In this document: positions 18,010 to 28,050 of the stretch, one piece after another
How positions within the stretch are numbered: position 1 is the first letter of the stretch
How the letters are laid out: each line of letters starts with the position of its first letter
NCBI RefSeq assembly: GCF_006968745.1
Contig: NZ_CP030118.1
Coordinates: 3,050,654 to 3,114,653, forward strand
Origin: Brasilonema sennae CENA114
GTDB taxonomy: Bacteria; Cyanobacteriota; Cyanobacteriia; Cyanobacteriales; Nostocaceae
DNA length: 64,000 bases
Reading direction: 5' to 3'
Program-made: the position numbers and the translations under genes
The notes under the pieces: model-generated
Databases searched by the model: none
What the model was told of the DNA's origin: nothing
What the model saw: only the letters and a program-made list of their open reading frames with translations

Positions 18010-19104
18010 ATGATTGTCGTCATCAAATCCCAAACTCCCGCATCTGAAATCGAAAGAATCATTCAAGAACTGAGCCAGTATTCCGCAACAATCGAAAAAG
18101 TAATTGGTAAAGACAAGGTTGTCATTGGCTTGGTGGGTGATACAAGTGTTATTTCTCCAGAACACGTCCAACAAATCAGTCCATTTATCGAACAGGTGGT
18201 TCGCGTGAAACAGCCTTTCAAACGGGTTTCGTTAGAATATCGCTATGGTGAACCAAGCGAAGTCGTTGTCCCAACTCCCAATGGTCCAGTCACTTTTGGT
18301 CAAAATCATCCTTTAATTGTAGTCGCTGGACCTTGTTCAGTCGAAAATGAAGAAATGATTGTGGAAACAGCACAAGTCGTAAAAGCCACCGGTGCACAGT
18401 TTCTTCGGGGAGGAGCATACAAACCTCGTAGCTCACCTTATGCTTTCCAAGGACATGGCGAAAGCGCTTTATCTCTGTTAGCAACAGCCCGCGAAGTCAC
18501 TGGACTAGGGATTATCACAGAAGTGATGGATACAGCGGACTTAGACAAAGTTGCAGAAGTTGCTGATGTGGTGCAAATTGGTGCTCGCAATATGCAAAAC
18601 TTCTCCCTACTGAAGAAAGCAGGCGCTACGGGTAAACCAATTCTGCTCAAGCGGGGGCTGTCTGCAACAATTGAAGAATGGTTGATGGCTGCTGAATACA
18701 TTCTGGCTGCTGGTAATCCAAATGTGATTTTGTGTGAACGCGGAATTCGCAGCTTTGACAAGCAATATACAAGGAATGTTCTAGATCTATCTGTGGTACC
18801 TGTCTTGCGTGGACTGACCCATTTGCCAATTATGATTGACCCCAGTCATGCCACCGGCTACTCTAAGTTTGTACCAACAATGGCAAAGGCAGCGATCGCA
18901 GCTGGTACAGATTCCTTGATGATTGAAGTTCACCCCAATCCCTCCAAAGCACTATCAGATGGTCCTCAATCTCTAACACCACCGGATTTTGTGGAACTCA
19001 TGCAGGAACTTGCTTCCCTTGCCCAATTCTTCGGACGTGGAACAAAGTCTGCCTTCACAACCACACCATTTGCTACCAAAACTCTTTCGACTGTAGGTGT
19101 CTAA
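18010..19104 (+). CDS. aroF: 3-deoxy-7-phosphoheptulonate (DAHP) synthase
   Basis: The ATG at 18010 follows GAGGTAAAGAA and is preferred to the longer TTG form. The 364-aa protein has an N-terminal ferredoxin-like regulatory domain (MIVVIKSQTPASEIERIIQE) followed by the class I-beta DAHP synthase barrel: VVAGPCSVENEEM, FLRGGAYKPRSSPYAFQG, KPILLKRGL, CERGIRSFD and DPSHATGY. It condenses phosphoenolpyruvate with erythrose-4-phosphate, the first step of the shikimate pathway. Placed ahead of trpEG-C-A-B, it is probably a dedicated copy feeding tryptophan into the bisindole pathway. Confidence 0.92.
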   Translation: MIVVIKSQTPASEIERIIQELSQYSATIEKVIGKDKVVIGLVGDTSVISPEHVQQISPFIEQVVRVKQPFKRVSLEYRYGEPSEVVVPTPNGPVTFGQNHPLIVVAGPCSVENEEMIVETAQVVKATGAQFLRGGAYKPRSSPYAFQGHGESALSLLATAREVTGLGIITEVMDTADLDKVAEVADVVQIGARNMQNFSLLKKAGATGKPILLKRGLSATIEEWLMAAEYILAAGNPNVILCERGIRSFDKQYTRNVLDLSVVPVLRGLTHLPIMIDPSHATGYSKFVPTMAKAAIAAGTDSLMIEVHPNPSKALSDGPQSLTPPDFVELMQELASLAQFFGRGTKSAFTTTPFATKTLSTVGV

Positions 19105-19627
19105 GTTGAGCAATCATCAGTGGTTTTTCTAGGGTAGGTAATATCATGTTTACACCAATGACTCATCGATTTGCCTACCTGAGATTCTTTAATCATTCTG
19201 AAATTCTTTCGTTAAGGCAATCATGTGTGCGTATTATTCTTTCAGCTTGACTAGAAATACAGTAGGAAAATACGCACAAACTAATTTACTCGCATTTTCT
19301 CATTCTAAAACTATAATTGACACTGCTGTTAAATCTTAAGAAATTTAATACCGACAACAACTTGACAAAACTCCTGAATTTCTAACCAAATCTTTTGTAG
19401 ATACCAAAATGACTATAGGCGCAATAGATATTTTGATACTGAACGCTCCAGAAGCATTTACTTCTCAAAACTGCATAAGTCAAATTGAACTACATCTATT
19501 TAATATCGGGTAGTTGCTGTCAACCAACAATCACTCAGAAAAACAGTGTCCTGCACTCAACTTTCTCAGCAAGTCGTCAAATTATTCTGGTGATGATTTT
19601 TAAACAAACTTTAAGAGGGTCATATCT
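19105..19627. other. Intergenic region before trpEG
   Basis: About 520 bp, AT-rich, with the shared element at 19463-19487 and an AGAGGG ribosome-binding site before the ATG at 19628. No gene is supported; the short TTG-initiated frame here overlaps trpEG out of frame. Confidence 0.4.
19463..19487 (+). promoter_or_regulatory. Shared TGCATAAGT element, trpEG
   Basis: TCTCAAAACTGCATAAGTCA-AATTG, matching the lipoxygenase copies at TCTCAA-A--TGCATAAGTC-A. It lies about 140 bp before the trpEG start. Confidence 0.45.
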
Positions 19628-21823
19628 ATGTATTCTGACGCACAATCCTACACAACTCAAGGTGGAATATTTGTATCACGCTCCGTAACGAATACTTCTA
19701 TAGAGTCGGCAATTGATGAGGTTTTGATACGTCTGGATTCCCAACGCGGAGGGTTGTTGGCAAGTAGCTATGAATACCCAGGACGCTACAAACGCTGGGC
19801 GATCGGTTTTGTTAATCCACCTTTAGAACTTGTTACCCGCGATAACACTTTTACCATTACGGCTCATAATGAGCGAGGCAAGATACTGCTAGATTATCTA
19901 GCACAGAACCTGTTGGATCAACCATATCTTCAAGCTGTTAATAAAGAGAACAAGCGTATTATCGGCTCTGTCAAACCAACTGAACGTCTCTTCTCAGAAG
20001 AAGAACGCAGTAGACAACCTTCTGTTTTCAGTGTTGTTCGCGAGATATTATCTGTCTTCCACAGTCCACTAGATGAAAACTTGGGACTTTATGGTGCATT
20101 TGGCTATGACTTAGTTTTCCAATTTGAGCAAATGCCAAAGCATCTGGAACGTTCAGCAGACCAAAGAGACTTGGTACTATATCTACCTGATGAGTTGTTA
20201 GTTGTTGACTATCACCTGCAACAGGCATTCAGAGTGCAATATGATTTTGTCACCAACAATGGTAGCACTCGGGATTTACCTCGCACGGGTGAAGTTATGG
20301 ATTACCGAGGTCAGCGTTTAAGTGTAACTCAAACCTCTGATCATGCGCCTGGTGAATATGAACAACAAGTCACCAAAGCACTCGATTACTTCCGTCGCGG
20401 TGATTTATTTGAGGTTGTTCCCAGTCAAAGCTTTTTTCAAGCTTGTGAAAAACCCCCAACGGAACTTTTCCGCACTCTCAAAGAGATTAATCCCAGTCCC
20501 TATGGATTTCTCTTTAATTTAGGTGGAGAATATCTAATTGGTGCATCTCCAGAAATGTTTGTGCGTGTTGACGGCAGACGTGTTGAAACTTGCCCAATCA
20601 GTGGTACAATCCGTCGAGGAGAAACTGCGATTGATGATGCAGCGCAAATCCAGAAGCTGCTGAACTCGCGTAAAGATGAATCCGAACTCACCATGTGTAC
20701 CGATGTAGACCGCAATGATAAGTCGCGGATTTGTGAGCCGGGTTCTGTACGAGTGATTGGTCGTCGCCAAATTGAATTGTACAGCCATCTCATCCACACA
20801 GTAGACCATGTGGAAGGGGTGCTGCAACCAGAAGCTGATGCTTTGGATGCATTCCTCACACATCTGTGGGCAGTTACAGTCACAGGAGCACCAAAACGCT
20901 CAGCCATGCAGTTTCTTGAACAAAATGAGCGCAGTCCAAGACGTTGGTATGGTGGAGCCGTTGGATGCTTGAGTTTTAAAGGCAACTTGAATACTGGTCT
21001 GATTTTAAGAACTATCCGACTGAAAGACTCAGTTGCACAGGTGCGAGTTGGTGCAACAGTTCTTTATGACTCAGAGCCAGAAGCGGAAGCTCAAGAAACT
21101 ATTACTAAAGCTGGTGCCTTATTCCAAACGCTTCGCGTCGTTGAACACAAAAGTGCAGATTTGTCAAGGCTGTCAGGTCTTGACATTCAACAAGCAAATC
21201 CAGGGGCGGGGAAACGTGTCTTGTTAGTTGACTATGAAGACTCATTTCTTCATACCCTAGCAAATTACATCCGTCAAACTGGTGCCACAGTCACAACACT
21301 ACGGCATGGTTTTGCAGAATCAGTTTTTGATACAGAAAAACCTGACTTGGTTGTATTATCTCCTGGTCCTGGAAGACCAAGTGACTTTCATGTAGCAGAG
21401 ACGATCGCAGCCTGCAAAAAACGGCAAATTCCCATATTTGGTGTGTGCTTGGGCTTACAAGGAATAGTCGAGGCACACGGCGGAAAACTGGGAGTTCTGG
21501 ATTATCCCCAGCATGGTAAAGTATCAATGGTATCTGTTGTTGATCCAGATTCTGTTACCTTCAAAGGTCTACCACAATCGTTTGAAGTTGGTAGATACCA
21601 CTCGTTGTATGCACTACCGGAAAGCTTACCCGCAGAACTCAAAGTGACCGCCATGTCCGCAGATGGTGTGATTATGGGCATTGAGCATCGCACATTACCA
21701 ATTGCCGCCGTTCAGTTCCATCCAGAATCTATCATGACTTTGGCAGGAGGAATAGGCTTAACAATTGTTACAAATGTAGTCCAAGAATTCATGGCTACAA
21801 TTCCCTCCTCAGCGCTTGCATAA
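19628..21823 (+). CDS. trpE: Anthranilate synthase, fused TrpE-TrpG
   Basis: A 731-aa fusion. Residues 1 to about 510 are component I (GRYKRWAIGFVNPPLELVTR, then DLFEVVPSQSF, GASPEMFVRV, CPISGTIRRG, TVTGAPKRSAMQ). About 530 to the end is the glutamine amidotransferase (SPGPGRPSDF, nucleophile in FGVCLGLQG, VQFHPESI). It converts chorismate and glutamine to anthranilate. The fused form is like the TrpE(G) type of rhizobia. The N-terminal stretch that holds LLES in many feedback-sensitive TrpE proteins reads LLASS here, so tryptophan inhibition may differ; this is an inference. Confidence 0.93.
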   Translation: MYSDAQSYTTQGGIFVSRSVTNTSIESAIDEVLIRLDSQRGGLLASSYEYPGRYKRWAIGFVNPPLELVTRDNTFTITAHNERGKILLDYLAQNLLDQPYLQAVNKENKRIIGSVKPTERLFSEEERSRQPSVFSVVREILSVFHSPLDENLGLYGAFGYDLVFQFEQMPKHLERSADQRDLVLYLPDELLVVDYHLQQAFRVQYDFVTNNGSTRDLPRTGEVMDYRGQRLSVTQTSDHAPGEYEQQVTKALDYFRRGDLFEVVPSQSFFQACEKPPTELFRTLKEINPSPYGFLFNLGGEYLIGASPEMFVRVDGRRVETCPISGTIRRGETAIDDAAQIQKLLNSRKDESELTMCTDVDRNDKSRICEPGSVRVIGRRQIELYSHLIHTVDHVEGVLQPEADALDAFLTHLWAVTVTGAPKRSAMQFLEQNERSPRRWYGGAVGCLSFKGNLNTGLILRTIRLKDSVAQVRVGATVLYDSEPEAEAQETITKAGALFQTLRVVEHKSADLSRLSGLDIQQANPGAGKRVLLVDYEDSFLHTLANYIRQTGATVTTLRHGFAESVFDTEKPDLVVLSPGPGRPSDFHVAETIAACKKRQIPIFGVCLGLQGIVEAHGGKLGVLDYPQHGKVSMVSVVDPDSVTFKGLPQSFEVGRYHSLYALPESLPAELKVTAMSADGVIMGIEHRTLPIAAVQFHPESIMTLAGGIGLTIVTNVVQEFMATIPSSALA

Positions 21824-21891
21824 TCACCTCTGTTATAACCCTCTCTAATCGCTTTTCACTTCACCCCCGCCTTTAGCTACGCAAAAATCTT

Positions 21892-21916
21892 TCCCTCTCC
21901 TTTATAAGGAGAGGGA
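21892..21916. terminator. Hairpin repeat after trpEG
   Basis: TCCCTCTCC-TTTATAA-GGAGAGGGA perfect stem, continuing into TGCCCGACAGGGCAGGGTGA, a second small hairpin. This is a widespread cyanobacterial repeat type. There is no T-tract, so termination is uncertain. Confidence 0.45.
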
Positions 21917-21992
21917 TGCCCGACAGGGCAGGGTGAGGTTCTGAATTTTGGATTAACTCTCCCTTTGTTGAACTAATAACCACTATAAACAA

Positions 21993-22841
21993 ATGCTAAA
22001 TATTCACGAGCAATCAACTCAAGCAACTGCGTCTACCAAACCGCGCCATATTCTCGAAGAAATTGTTGAGCATAAACAACAAGAAGTTGCACTCATGAAA
22101 GAGCAACTGCCAATAGACGAGTTAAAACTTCAGATCAATCTTGCTCCCCCCGTACGAAATTTCTTGAATGCCATACGGCAAAATTCTACTCCTCCCAGCA
22201 TTATTGCGGAGGTTAAAAAAGCTTCACCAAGTAAAGGAGTGATTCGTGCTGATTTTGAACCAGTAAAAATTGCCCAAGCATATGAGCGAGGCGGCGCGAC
22301 TTGTATTTCTGTGCTAACTGACGAGAAATTTTTTCAGGGCGGTTTTAAGAATTTGCAACTCATTAGAAATCATGTAGAGTTGCCGCTACTTTGCAAAGAG
22401 TTTGTTATAGATCCTTACCAAATTTATCTAGCGCGAGTCAACGGTGCAGATGCAGTGCTACTCATTGCTGCTATTTTAAACGACGAAACACTGCAAGATT
22501 TTCTAAACATTATTCAGCATTTGGGCATGACTCCATTGGTGGAAGTGCATACCTTGACTGAACTTGACCGAGTACTGGCATTATCAAATGTGCAACTTGT
22601 CGGAATTAACAACCGCAATTTGGAAGACTTTACCCTTGACATAGAAATCACGAAACACCTGTTGAGAGAACGTCAACAAAAGTTAAGTGATTTAGATATT
22701 ACAATCGTGAGTGAGTCTGGTTTGTACACATCTTCTGATTTAGCTTTTGTATCTCAGGCGGGAGCTAAAGCTGTGTTAGTAGGAGAATCTTTAGTCAAGC
22801 AAGCTGATTTAGAGCAAGCTGTCAAGGAATTAAGAATGTAA
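21993..22841 (+). CDS. trpC: Indole-3-glycerol phosphate synthase
   Basis: A 282-aa TIM-barrel protein with family motifs [53 protein letters not shown] and VSESGLY. It closes carboxyphenylaminodeoxyribulose phosphate to indole-3-glycerol phosphate. The catalytic Lys and Glu positions of the family are present (AEVKK, KEF, SESG). It follows trpEG by about 170 bp and precedes trpA. The enzymes between anthranilate and its own substrate (TrpD, TrpF) are not in this window and must come from elsewhere in the genome. Confidence 0.95.
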   Translation: MLNIHEQSTQATASTKPRHILEEIVEHKQQEVALMKEQLPIDELKLQINLAPPVRNFLNAIRQNSTPPSIIAEVKKASPSKGVIRADFEPVKIAQAYERGGATCISVLTDEKFFQGGFKNLQLIRNHVELPLLCKEFVIDPYQIYLARVNGADAVLLIAAILNDETLQDFLNIIQHLGMTPLVEVHTLTELDRVLALSNVQLVGINNRNLEDFTLDIEITKHLLRERQQKLSDLDITIVSESGLYTSSDLAFVSQAGAKAVLVGESLVKQADLEQAVKELRM

Positions 22842-22929
22842 AAATAATCTTGACTTCATCGTGAATTTTGCATTTTTGATTCTGCTTTTCCCCTATTAAC
22901 TTATTGTCCACTTTTAGGATTTAATTAAG

Positions 22930-23745
22930 ATGACTTCTATCTCAGAACAGTTTGAATATTTACGCACAAAAAACCAATGTGCTTTAATGCCCTTCATCAC
23001 AGCAGGCGATCCAGATTTGGAAACAACAGCCGAAGCCCTAAAAATATTAGACGCCAATGGTGCAGATTTCATAGAACTAGGAGTACCCTACTCAGATCCC
23101 TTGGCGGATGGGCCAGTGATTCAAGCGGCTGCTACTCGTGCGCTTAAGGGGGGAACTCGACTAGCTCATGTTTTAGAAATGGCACAAACAGCCACTAAGA
23201 GTGTGCGATCGCCCATCATCCTCTTCATTTATTACAACCCAATTTTAAATCTCGGCATCCAACAATTCCTCAAGCGAGCTGCTGATTCTGGAATCAAGGG
23301 GTTAATCGTACCGGATTTACCCTTAGAAGAAGCAGACAATTTATTGAAATCTGCTGATGCTGTAGGAATTGAAGTCACACTATTAGTCACTCCCAACACT
23401 CCCAAACAGCGAATTGAGGCGATCGCTCGTCAATCTCGTGGGTTTATTTACTTAGTTAGTGTCACAGGTGTCACAGGCGTACGTTCACAAATCCAGACAC
23501 GCGTAAAAGATGTGCTCAAAGAAATCCGCAGCGTCACAAACAAGCCAATAGCCGTTGGTTTTGGTATCTCTACCCCAGAACAAGCTCATCAAGTTCAAGA
23601 CTGGGGCGCAGATGGAGTGGTTGTGGGAAGCGCCTTTGTGCAACGCTTGGGAGAAAACACACCGAACCAAGGACTGCGAGTTATTAAAGATTTCTGTACC
23701 GATTTGAAAGCAGCAATTACCCCCACTGCGGGAATTAGAAAGTAA
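22930..23745 (+). CDS. trpA: Tryptophan synthase alpha subunit
   Basis: A 271-aa protein with [15 protein letters not shown], the catalytic-acid segments [40 protein letters not shown] and PIAVGFGIS. It splits indole-3-glycerol phosphate into indole and glyceraldehyde-3-phosphate and passes indole to TrpB. It sits 88 bp after trpC and 195 bp before trpB. The order A before B is the reverse of most bacterial operons but is known in the duplicated trp genes of cyanobacterial natural-product clusters such as scytonemin. Confidence 0.95.
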   Translation: MTSISEQFEYLRTKNQCALMPFITAGDPDLETTAEALKILDANGADFIELGVPYSDPLADGPVIQAAATRALKGGTRLAHVLEMAQTATKSVRSPIILFIYYNPILNLGIQQFLKRAADSGIKGLIVPDLPLEEADNLLKSADAVGIEVTLLVTPNTPKQRIEAIARQSRGFIYLVSVTGVTGVRSQIQTRVKDVLKEIRSVTNKPIAVGFGISTPEQAHQVQDWGADGVVVGSAFVQRLGENTPNQGLRVIKDFCTDLKAAITPTAGIRK

Positions 23746-23940
23746 TATTTTCGGAGTTACGCATTTTCATCTTTTTCTCTCTACCTGCTGCAGTGAAATT
23801 AATTCAACTTTTTGATAGTTTTAGCATAAGTCTTGAAAATTCAGTTCCAAATTTCACGCATCAGGAGTCGACTCCTTTGGTGAAGCAGGAAATTAATGAG
23901 AAAGTGATCAATTTTAAATAAGTTTTACGGAGCAGATTCC

Positions 23941-25167
23941 ATGTTAGCAGATACACCTAGAACAACTCAACAACCGGATGCATTAGGCAGATTTGGTCAA
24001 TTTGGGGGCAAGTATGTACCCGAAACATTAATGCCTGCACTTTCGGAATTAGAAACAGCGTATCAAAAATACCGCAACGATCCAGATTTTCAGAATGAAC
24101 TACAGGGACTACTACGCGACTACGTAGGACGTGCTACCCCTCTATACCATGCCGAACGCCTGACAGCACACTACGCCAAACCAGATGGAACGGGGCCGCA
24201 AATTTACTTAAAAAGAGAAGACTTAAACCATACCGGCGCACATAAAATTAATAACGCCTTAGCTCAGGTATTACTCGCCAAACGTATGGGCAAACAGCGG
24301 ATCATAGCTGAAACCGGAGCCGGTCAGCATGGTGTTGCAACCGCCACAGTCTGCGCTCGTTTTGGCTTAAAATGCATGATATACATGGGCGTCCATGATA
24401 TGGAACGCCAAGCCTTGAATGTATTTCGGATGCGCTTGATGGGAGCAGAAGTTCGTCCAGTGGAAGCAGGAACTGGAACCCTCAAGGATGCAACATCAGA
24501 AGCGATTCGCGATTGGGTAACGAATGTCGAAACTACCCATTACATTTTAGGTTCTGTTGCAGGTCCTCATCCATACCCGATGATCGTGCGAGACTTTCAA
24601 GCAATCATTGGTAAAGAAACTCGCACCCAGTCTCAAGAAAAATGGGGTGGACTACCAGATATTCTGCTTGCTTGTGTTGGCGGAGGTTCCAATGCAATTG
24701 GGCTTTTCCATGAATTTGTCAATGAACCATCTGTACGTCTGATTGGAGTTGAGGCGGCGGGTGAAGGAATTAATACTGAAAAACACGCAGCTACTTTGAC
24801 ACTAGGTAGAGTCGGTGTTTTGCACGGCGCAATGAGTTATGTTCTGCAAGATGAGGATGGTCAGATCACAGAAGCACACTCTATCAGTGCTGGGTTAGAT
24901 TATCCTGGTGTAGGTCCAGAACATAGTTATTTGAAGGATATAGAACGTGCTGAATACTACAGTGTGACTGACCAGCAGGCGTTGGAGGCGTTTAAACGTG
25001 TGTCGCTACTGGAGGGGATTATTCCAGCACTGGAGACTTCTCATGCGATCGCTTTGTTGGAAACTCTTTGTCCACAACTGACTGGTTCTCCTAAAATTGT
25101 GATCAATTTTTCTGGACGTGGTGACAAGGATGTGCATACTGTTGCAAAATTCTTGGATACTTTTTAA
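23941..25167 (+). CDS. trpB: Tryptophan synthase beta subunit
   Basis: A 408-aa PLP enzyme. [17 protein letters not shown] begins the fold, the PLP lysine lies in [16 protein letters not shown], and the phosphate-binding loop is [10 protein letters not shown]. It joins indole and serine to tryptophan. It is preceded by a TACGGAGCA ribosome-binding site. It is the last of the five-gene supply arm and is followed by a hairpin and a 730-bp gap rich in repeats. Confidence 0.96.
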   Translation: MLADTPRTTQQPDALGRFGQFGGKYVPETLMPALSELETAYQKYRNDPDFQNELQGLLRDYVGRATPLYHAERLTAHYAKPDGTGPQIYLKREDLNHTGAHKINNALAQVLLAKRMGKQRIIAETGAGQHGVATATVCARFGLKCMIYMGVHDMERQALNVFRMRLMGAEVRPVEAGTGTLKDATSEAIRDWVTNVETTHYILGSVAGPHPYPMIVRDFQAIIGKETRTQSQEKWGGLPDILLACVGGGSNAIGLFHEFVNEPSVRLIGVEAAGEGINTEKHAATLTLGRVGVLHGAMSYVLQDEDGQITEAHSISAGLDYPGVGPEHSYLKDIERAEYYSVTDQQALEAFKRVSLLEGIIPALETSHAIALLETLCPQLTGSPKIVINFSGRGDKDVHTVAKFLDTF

Positions 25168-25219
25168 ATGTCTTGAAGGGTTTGAAACAGGTTTCTAGTA
25201 AACATTGTTATTCAAAAAC

Positions 25220-25246
25220 AACTGACGGGGGCGATCTCCGTCAGTT
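25220..25246 (+). terminator. Hairpin after trpB
   Basis: AACTGACGG ... CCGTCAGTT perfect 9-bp stem about 50 bp after the trpB stop, probably ending the supply operon. No T-tract follows. Confidence 0.5.
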
Positions 25247-25416
25247 TCATAGTAAACGTTTACAGGAGGCTAGTAGTCCACCATACTAACTTTGCGGGGT
25301 AAACCCATTTTTATATTTATTCTTCTTTCTCTTCCTTTGCGTTCTTGGCGCTTTGGCGGTTCGTTCTTAACTCATCAAAGTTGCTGTGGTCGAGTACTAG
25401 CTCACGCTTTTGCCAA

Positions 25417-25451
25417 GCGATAAGCCCGAGGCTTAACGCTTGGCGTATCGC
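25417..25451. repeat. Short palindromic repeat, family A
   Basis: GCGATAAGCCCGAGGCTTAA-CGCTTGGCGTATCGC, an intergenic copy with well-preserved palindromic ends (GCGATA / TATCGC). It is closest to the copy at 51058. Confidence 0.7.
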
Positions 25452-25515
25452 ACCACCGTTATAAATTAGGGTGTCACTTTTGGCACTGTATAGATTTGTA
25501 AAAGAGCACTACAAG

Positions 25516-25567
25516 GTTTGTAGTAAGCACATAGCGTACTGATATAAGCGCTATACTTACTACAAAC
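25516..25567. repeat. Near-perfect 52-bp hairpin
   Basis: GTTTGTAGTAAG (25516-25527) pairs with CTTACTACAAAC (25556-25567); inside it ATAGCG pairs with CGCTAT. It lies in the 25168-25896 gap between trpB and the next genes. It could be a folded transcript or the remains of a mobile hairpin element; nothing coding is seen. Confidence 0.65.
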
Positions 25568-25793
25568 TTATTTTCATAGGTTTAAATTATCAAGTTCTAT
25601 AGATAATTGTTACTAATTATTTCAAGCCTCATGCAAGATACTCAAATTTTTGATTTCAATACCTGGCCTGCTTTTTTTTCAGTTACTTTTATTAGATAAT
25701 AAGCTTGTTGTTGAACAAGTTTTTTCAACTTACAGTGGTTTGCGACTGGATAAAATACAAAAATACAGGTGCAATATACCCTCGAAAGAAGTA

Positions 25794-25840
25794 GGGGAGC
25801 CAGTGCGAATGACGGCTTTCCCGACAGAGGCATCTGGCGT
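25794..25840. repeat. Interspersed repeat, family B
   Basis: GGGGAGCCAGTGCGAATGAC then GGCTTTCCCGACAGAGGCATCTGGCGT, in the same orientation as the copies at 35566, 48820 and 52005. Confidence 0.6.
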
Positions 25841-25896
25841 TGAGCATTGCAATGCCCCCCCTACACCAGATGTGTATTTGAGTGAGTGAAAAAGTT

Positions 25897-26025
25897 CTAT
25901 TTAAGAGACTTTGATCCGCATTTGTTACAAGTTATGCAATCGCAATTTTCACAAGCTTTAGACAGATAAAAATTGGGGCACCCTTGACAATGCACCAATT
26001 TTTGACAAAGTGTTGAATGGCTCAT
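25897..26025 (-). CDS. Cysteine-rich miniprotein, candidate
   Basis: A 42-codon frame on the minus strand starting MSHSTLCQKLVHCQGCPNFY and ending ACENCDCITCNKCGSKSLK. It has eight cysteines arranged C-x5-C-x2-C-x8-C-x2-C-x-C-x2-C-x2-C, which suggests metal binding (zinc-ribbon or metallothionein-like). An ATG at 26037 would add four residues. No strong ribosome-binding site is seen and the family is not recognised. It lies in the gap between trpB and the porin gene, on the opposite strand. Confidence 0.45.
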   Translation of the reverse strand: MSHSTLCQKLVHCQGCPNFYLSKACENCDCITCNKCGSKSLK

Positions 26026-26159
26026 TTTACCGTTCATCCAAGTCAGATAAGTCTTTGTGAAATCGTGGTGAGAAATCCGGACTTTAAACCAAAGTGTGTT
26101 ACTTTGTGATTTTTTGTTCAAGTAAAAGTTGAATTTTGGTCTCAAAAATAAATAACGAA

Positions 26160-27893
26160 ATGCAGAAGAAAAAAGTGTCTGAGAATACGATTGTAAAAAC
26201 TGAAGTTTGCGAAAGATTTTTGACTCATACAATTGCTTCTGGAGTCAGCCTGCTCAGTTTATTACTTTTAGGAACATGTTCAACAAAGGCTCAAATGCCT
26301 CCCACTTCAGGTGGTACACCAAATTTTGTCAGTCAAAACCAGGGAAAAAAAAGTACATCTGGAATGAATCAGGTGACAAATGTCAATCAACTGAGTGATG
26401 TTCAACCCACCGATTGGGCATTTCAGGCGTTGCAGTCTCTGGTTGAACGTTATGGTTGTATTGCTGGATATCCGAATGGTACCTTTCGCGGAAATCGGGC
26501 AATGACGCGTTATGAGTTTGCAGCTGGACTGAATGCGTGCTTAAACCGTGTCAATGAACTCGTAGCTACCGCAACAACAGATTTGGTGAGAAAAGAAGAC
26601 TTGGCAAGTTTGCAAAAGCTACAAGAAGACTTTACTGCTGAGTTAGCAACTTTACGAGGTAGAGTAGATACTCTAGAAGCACACACAGCCGAACTCGAAG
26701 CCAATCAATTTTCCACAACGACCAAGCTACAAGGTCAGGCTATTATTTCTGTGAATTCTGGTGGGTTTGATGGTAGACGCATCATTGACCCCGCGCAACC
26801 CCCGACAGCTAATCCAATTACCAGCCAACCCAATACTACAGTTTTGTATCGAGCCGGTGTAGATTTAAACACCAGCTTCTTTGGAACTGACTTGCTCAAA
26901 ATTCGCCTTGATACTGGAAGTGGTATTGATGCTAGTCCAGCGAATGCTGGAAAAGACAACACTGCAGGTTTGCTGGAGCCAAATTTTGGTAGTGTTATAG
27001 ACTACTCCGTCAAGCCACCCACAAATGGTGATATAGAAATCAGCAGACTGTATTACAGCTTTCAACTCGCTAATGACTTTAAAGTCACTATTGGTCCAAG
27101 TTTTTTCCCGACTGATTTTGTTGACTTCAACAGTTACGCTTACCTCAGCTTCCGAGACTTTAGCACTCTGGCTTTTGTCAATAACTTTGTTCTTTTCCCA
27201 ATTAACGGTGCGAGTGCAGGTGCTGCAATTGATTGGAAGCCAGGTAATGGAGCATTTTCTGTGCGGGCTTTGTATGCTGCAACAGACTCAGCAAATCCTC
27301 TCCAACAGGGACCAGGAGTCATTCAGGGTCTTTCACCATTCACAAATATCTTATATTCCAGGCAATTTCGTGCTGCTGGTGGAGATCGCACCATTGATCC
27401 CAGTATTACAGGCGATCGCGGCTTCTTTGGAGATACCTATCAAGGTACGGTAGAAGTAGAATACGCACCCTCCAAAGCCTTTGCCTTGCGTCTGCAATAC
27501 AGTGGTGGCGAACTTTTTAAAAACCGTTTTGATAGTTATGGCGTGAATGTTGAATTAACCCTCTCACAAAAGTTTGGTATTTTTGGTCGCTACGGTTACG
27601 GTAACTTTGATAACACCGACTTTGGCGACATCAAACCCAATTACTGGATGGCGGGCGTTGGAGTGCGAGACTTATTTACACGTGGTGCTTTAGCTGGGGT
27701 TGCTGTCGGTCAGCCATTTGTTGTCAATCAAATCGGGGATTCCACTCAGACTAATTTCGAGGCGTTTTATAACTTCCCGTTTAGTCGAGAGATCCAAGTC
27801 ACACCATCAATTCAAGTGATTACCCATGCTGGAAATCAAGAAAGCAACGGCACAATTGTAACAGGTACACTTCGGACGGTATTTTCGTTTTAG
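26160..27893 (+). CDS. SLH-domain carbohydrate-selective porin (OprB family)
   Basis: The ATG at 26160 is preferred over a TTG eight codons earlier; the protein is 577 aa. After a signal segment (IASGVSLLSLLLLG ... STKAQ) comes an S-layer homology domain (LSDVQPTDWAFQALQSLVER, YGCIAGYPNGTFRGNRAMTR, YEFAAGLNACLNRV), then a coiled coil (about 140-185) and a beta-barrel that ends in Phe (GTLRTVFSF). These are major outer-membrane proteins of cyanobacteria anchored to peptidoglycan by the SLH domain. Placed inside the bisindole locus, it may be an exit route, but this is only positional evidence. Confidence 0.88.
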   Translation: MQKKKVSENTIVKTEVCERFLTHTIASGVSLLSLLLLGTCSTKAQMPPTSGGTPNFVSQNQGKKSTSGMNQVTNVNQLSDVQPTDWAFQALQSLVERYGCIAGYPNGTFRGNRAMTRYEFAAGLNACLNRVNELVATATTDLVRKEDLASLQKLQEDFTAELATLRGRVDTLEAHTAELEANQFSTTTKLQGQAIISVNSGGFDGRRIIDPAQPPTANPITSQPNTTVLYRAGVDLNTSFFGTDLLKIRLDTGSGIDASPANAGKDNTAGLLEPNFGSVIDYSVKPPTNGDIEISRLYYSFQLANDFKVTIGPSFFPTDFVDFNSYAYLSFRDFSTLAFVNNFVLFPINGASAGAAIDWKPGNGAFSVRALYAATDSANPLQQGPGVIQGLSPFTNILYSRQFRAAGGDRTIDPSITGDRGFFGDTYQGTVEVEYAPSKAFALRLQYSGGELFKNRFDSYGVNVELTLSQKFGIFGRYGYGNFDNTDFGDIKPNYWMAGVGVRDLFTRGALAGVAVGQPFVVNQIGDSTQTNFEAFYNFPFSREIQVTPSIQVITHAGNQESNGTIVTGTLRTVFSF

Positions 27894-28050
27894 CTTAAAG
27901 CGCCATTTATCCCAGTGCCAACTTTGTGGGCTAGCACTGGGATAGCGGGACTTATATATAGTTTTTTCCGATGCAAAGGGTCGAGTAGTTATATTTCTCT
28001 CGACCCTAACATAATAAAAACGCTTCATGTTGAAAATTAGTTTTACAGCT

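Noticed and set aside
25642..25889. Overlapping ORFs on both strands in the trpB-porin gap
   Set aside because: They overlap each other and a family B repeat, and no protein family is recognised.
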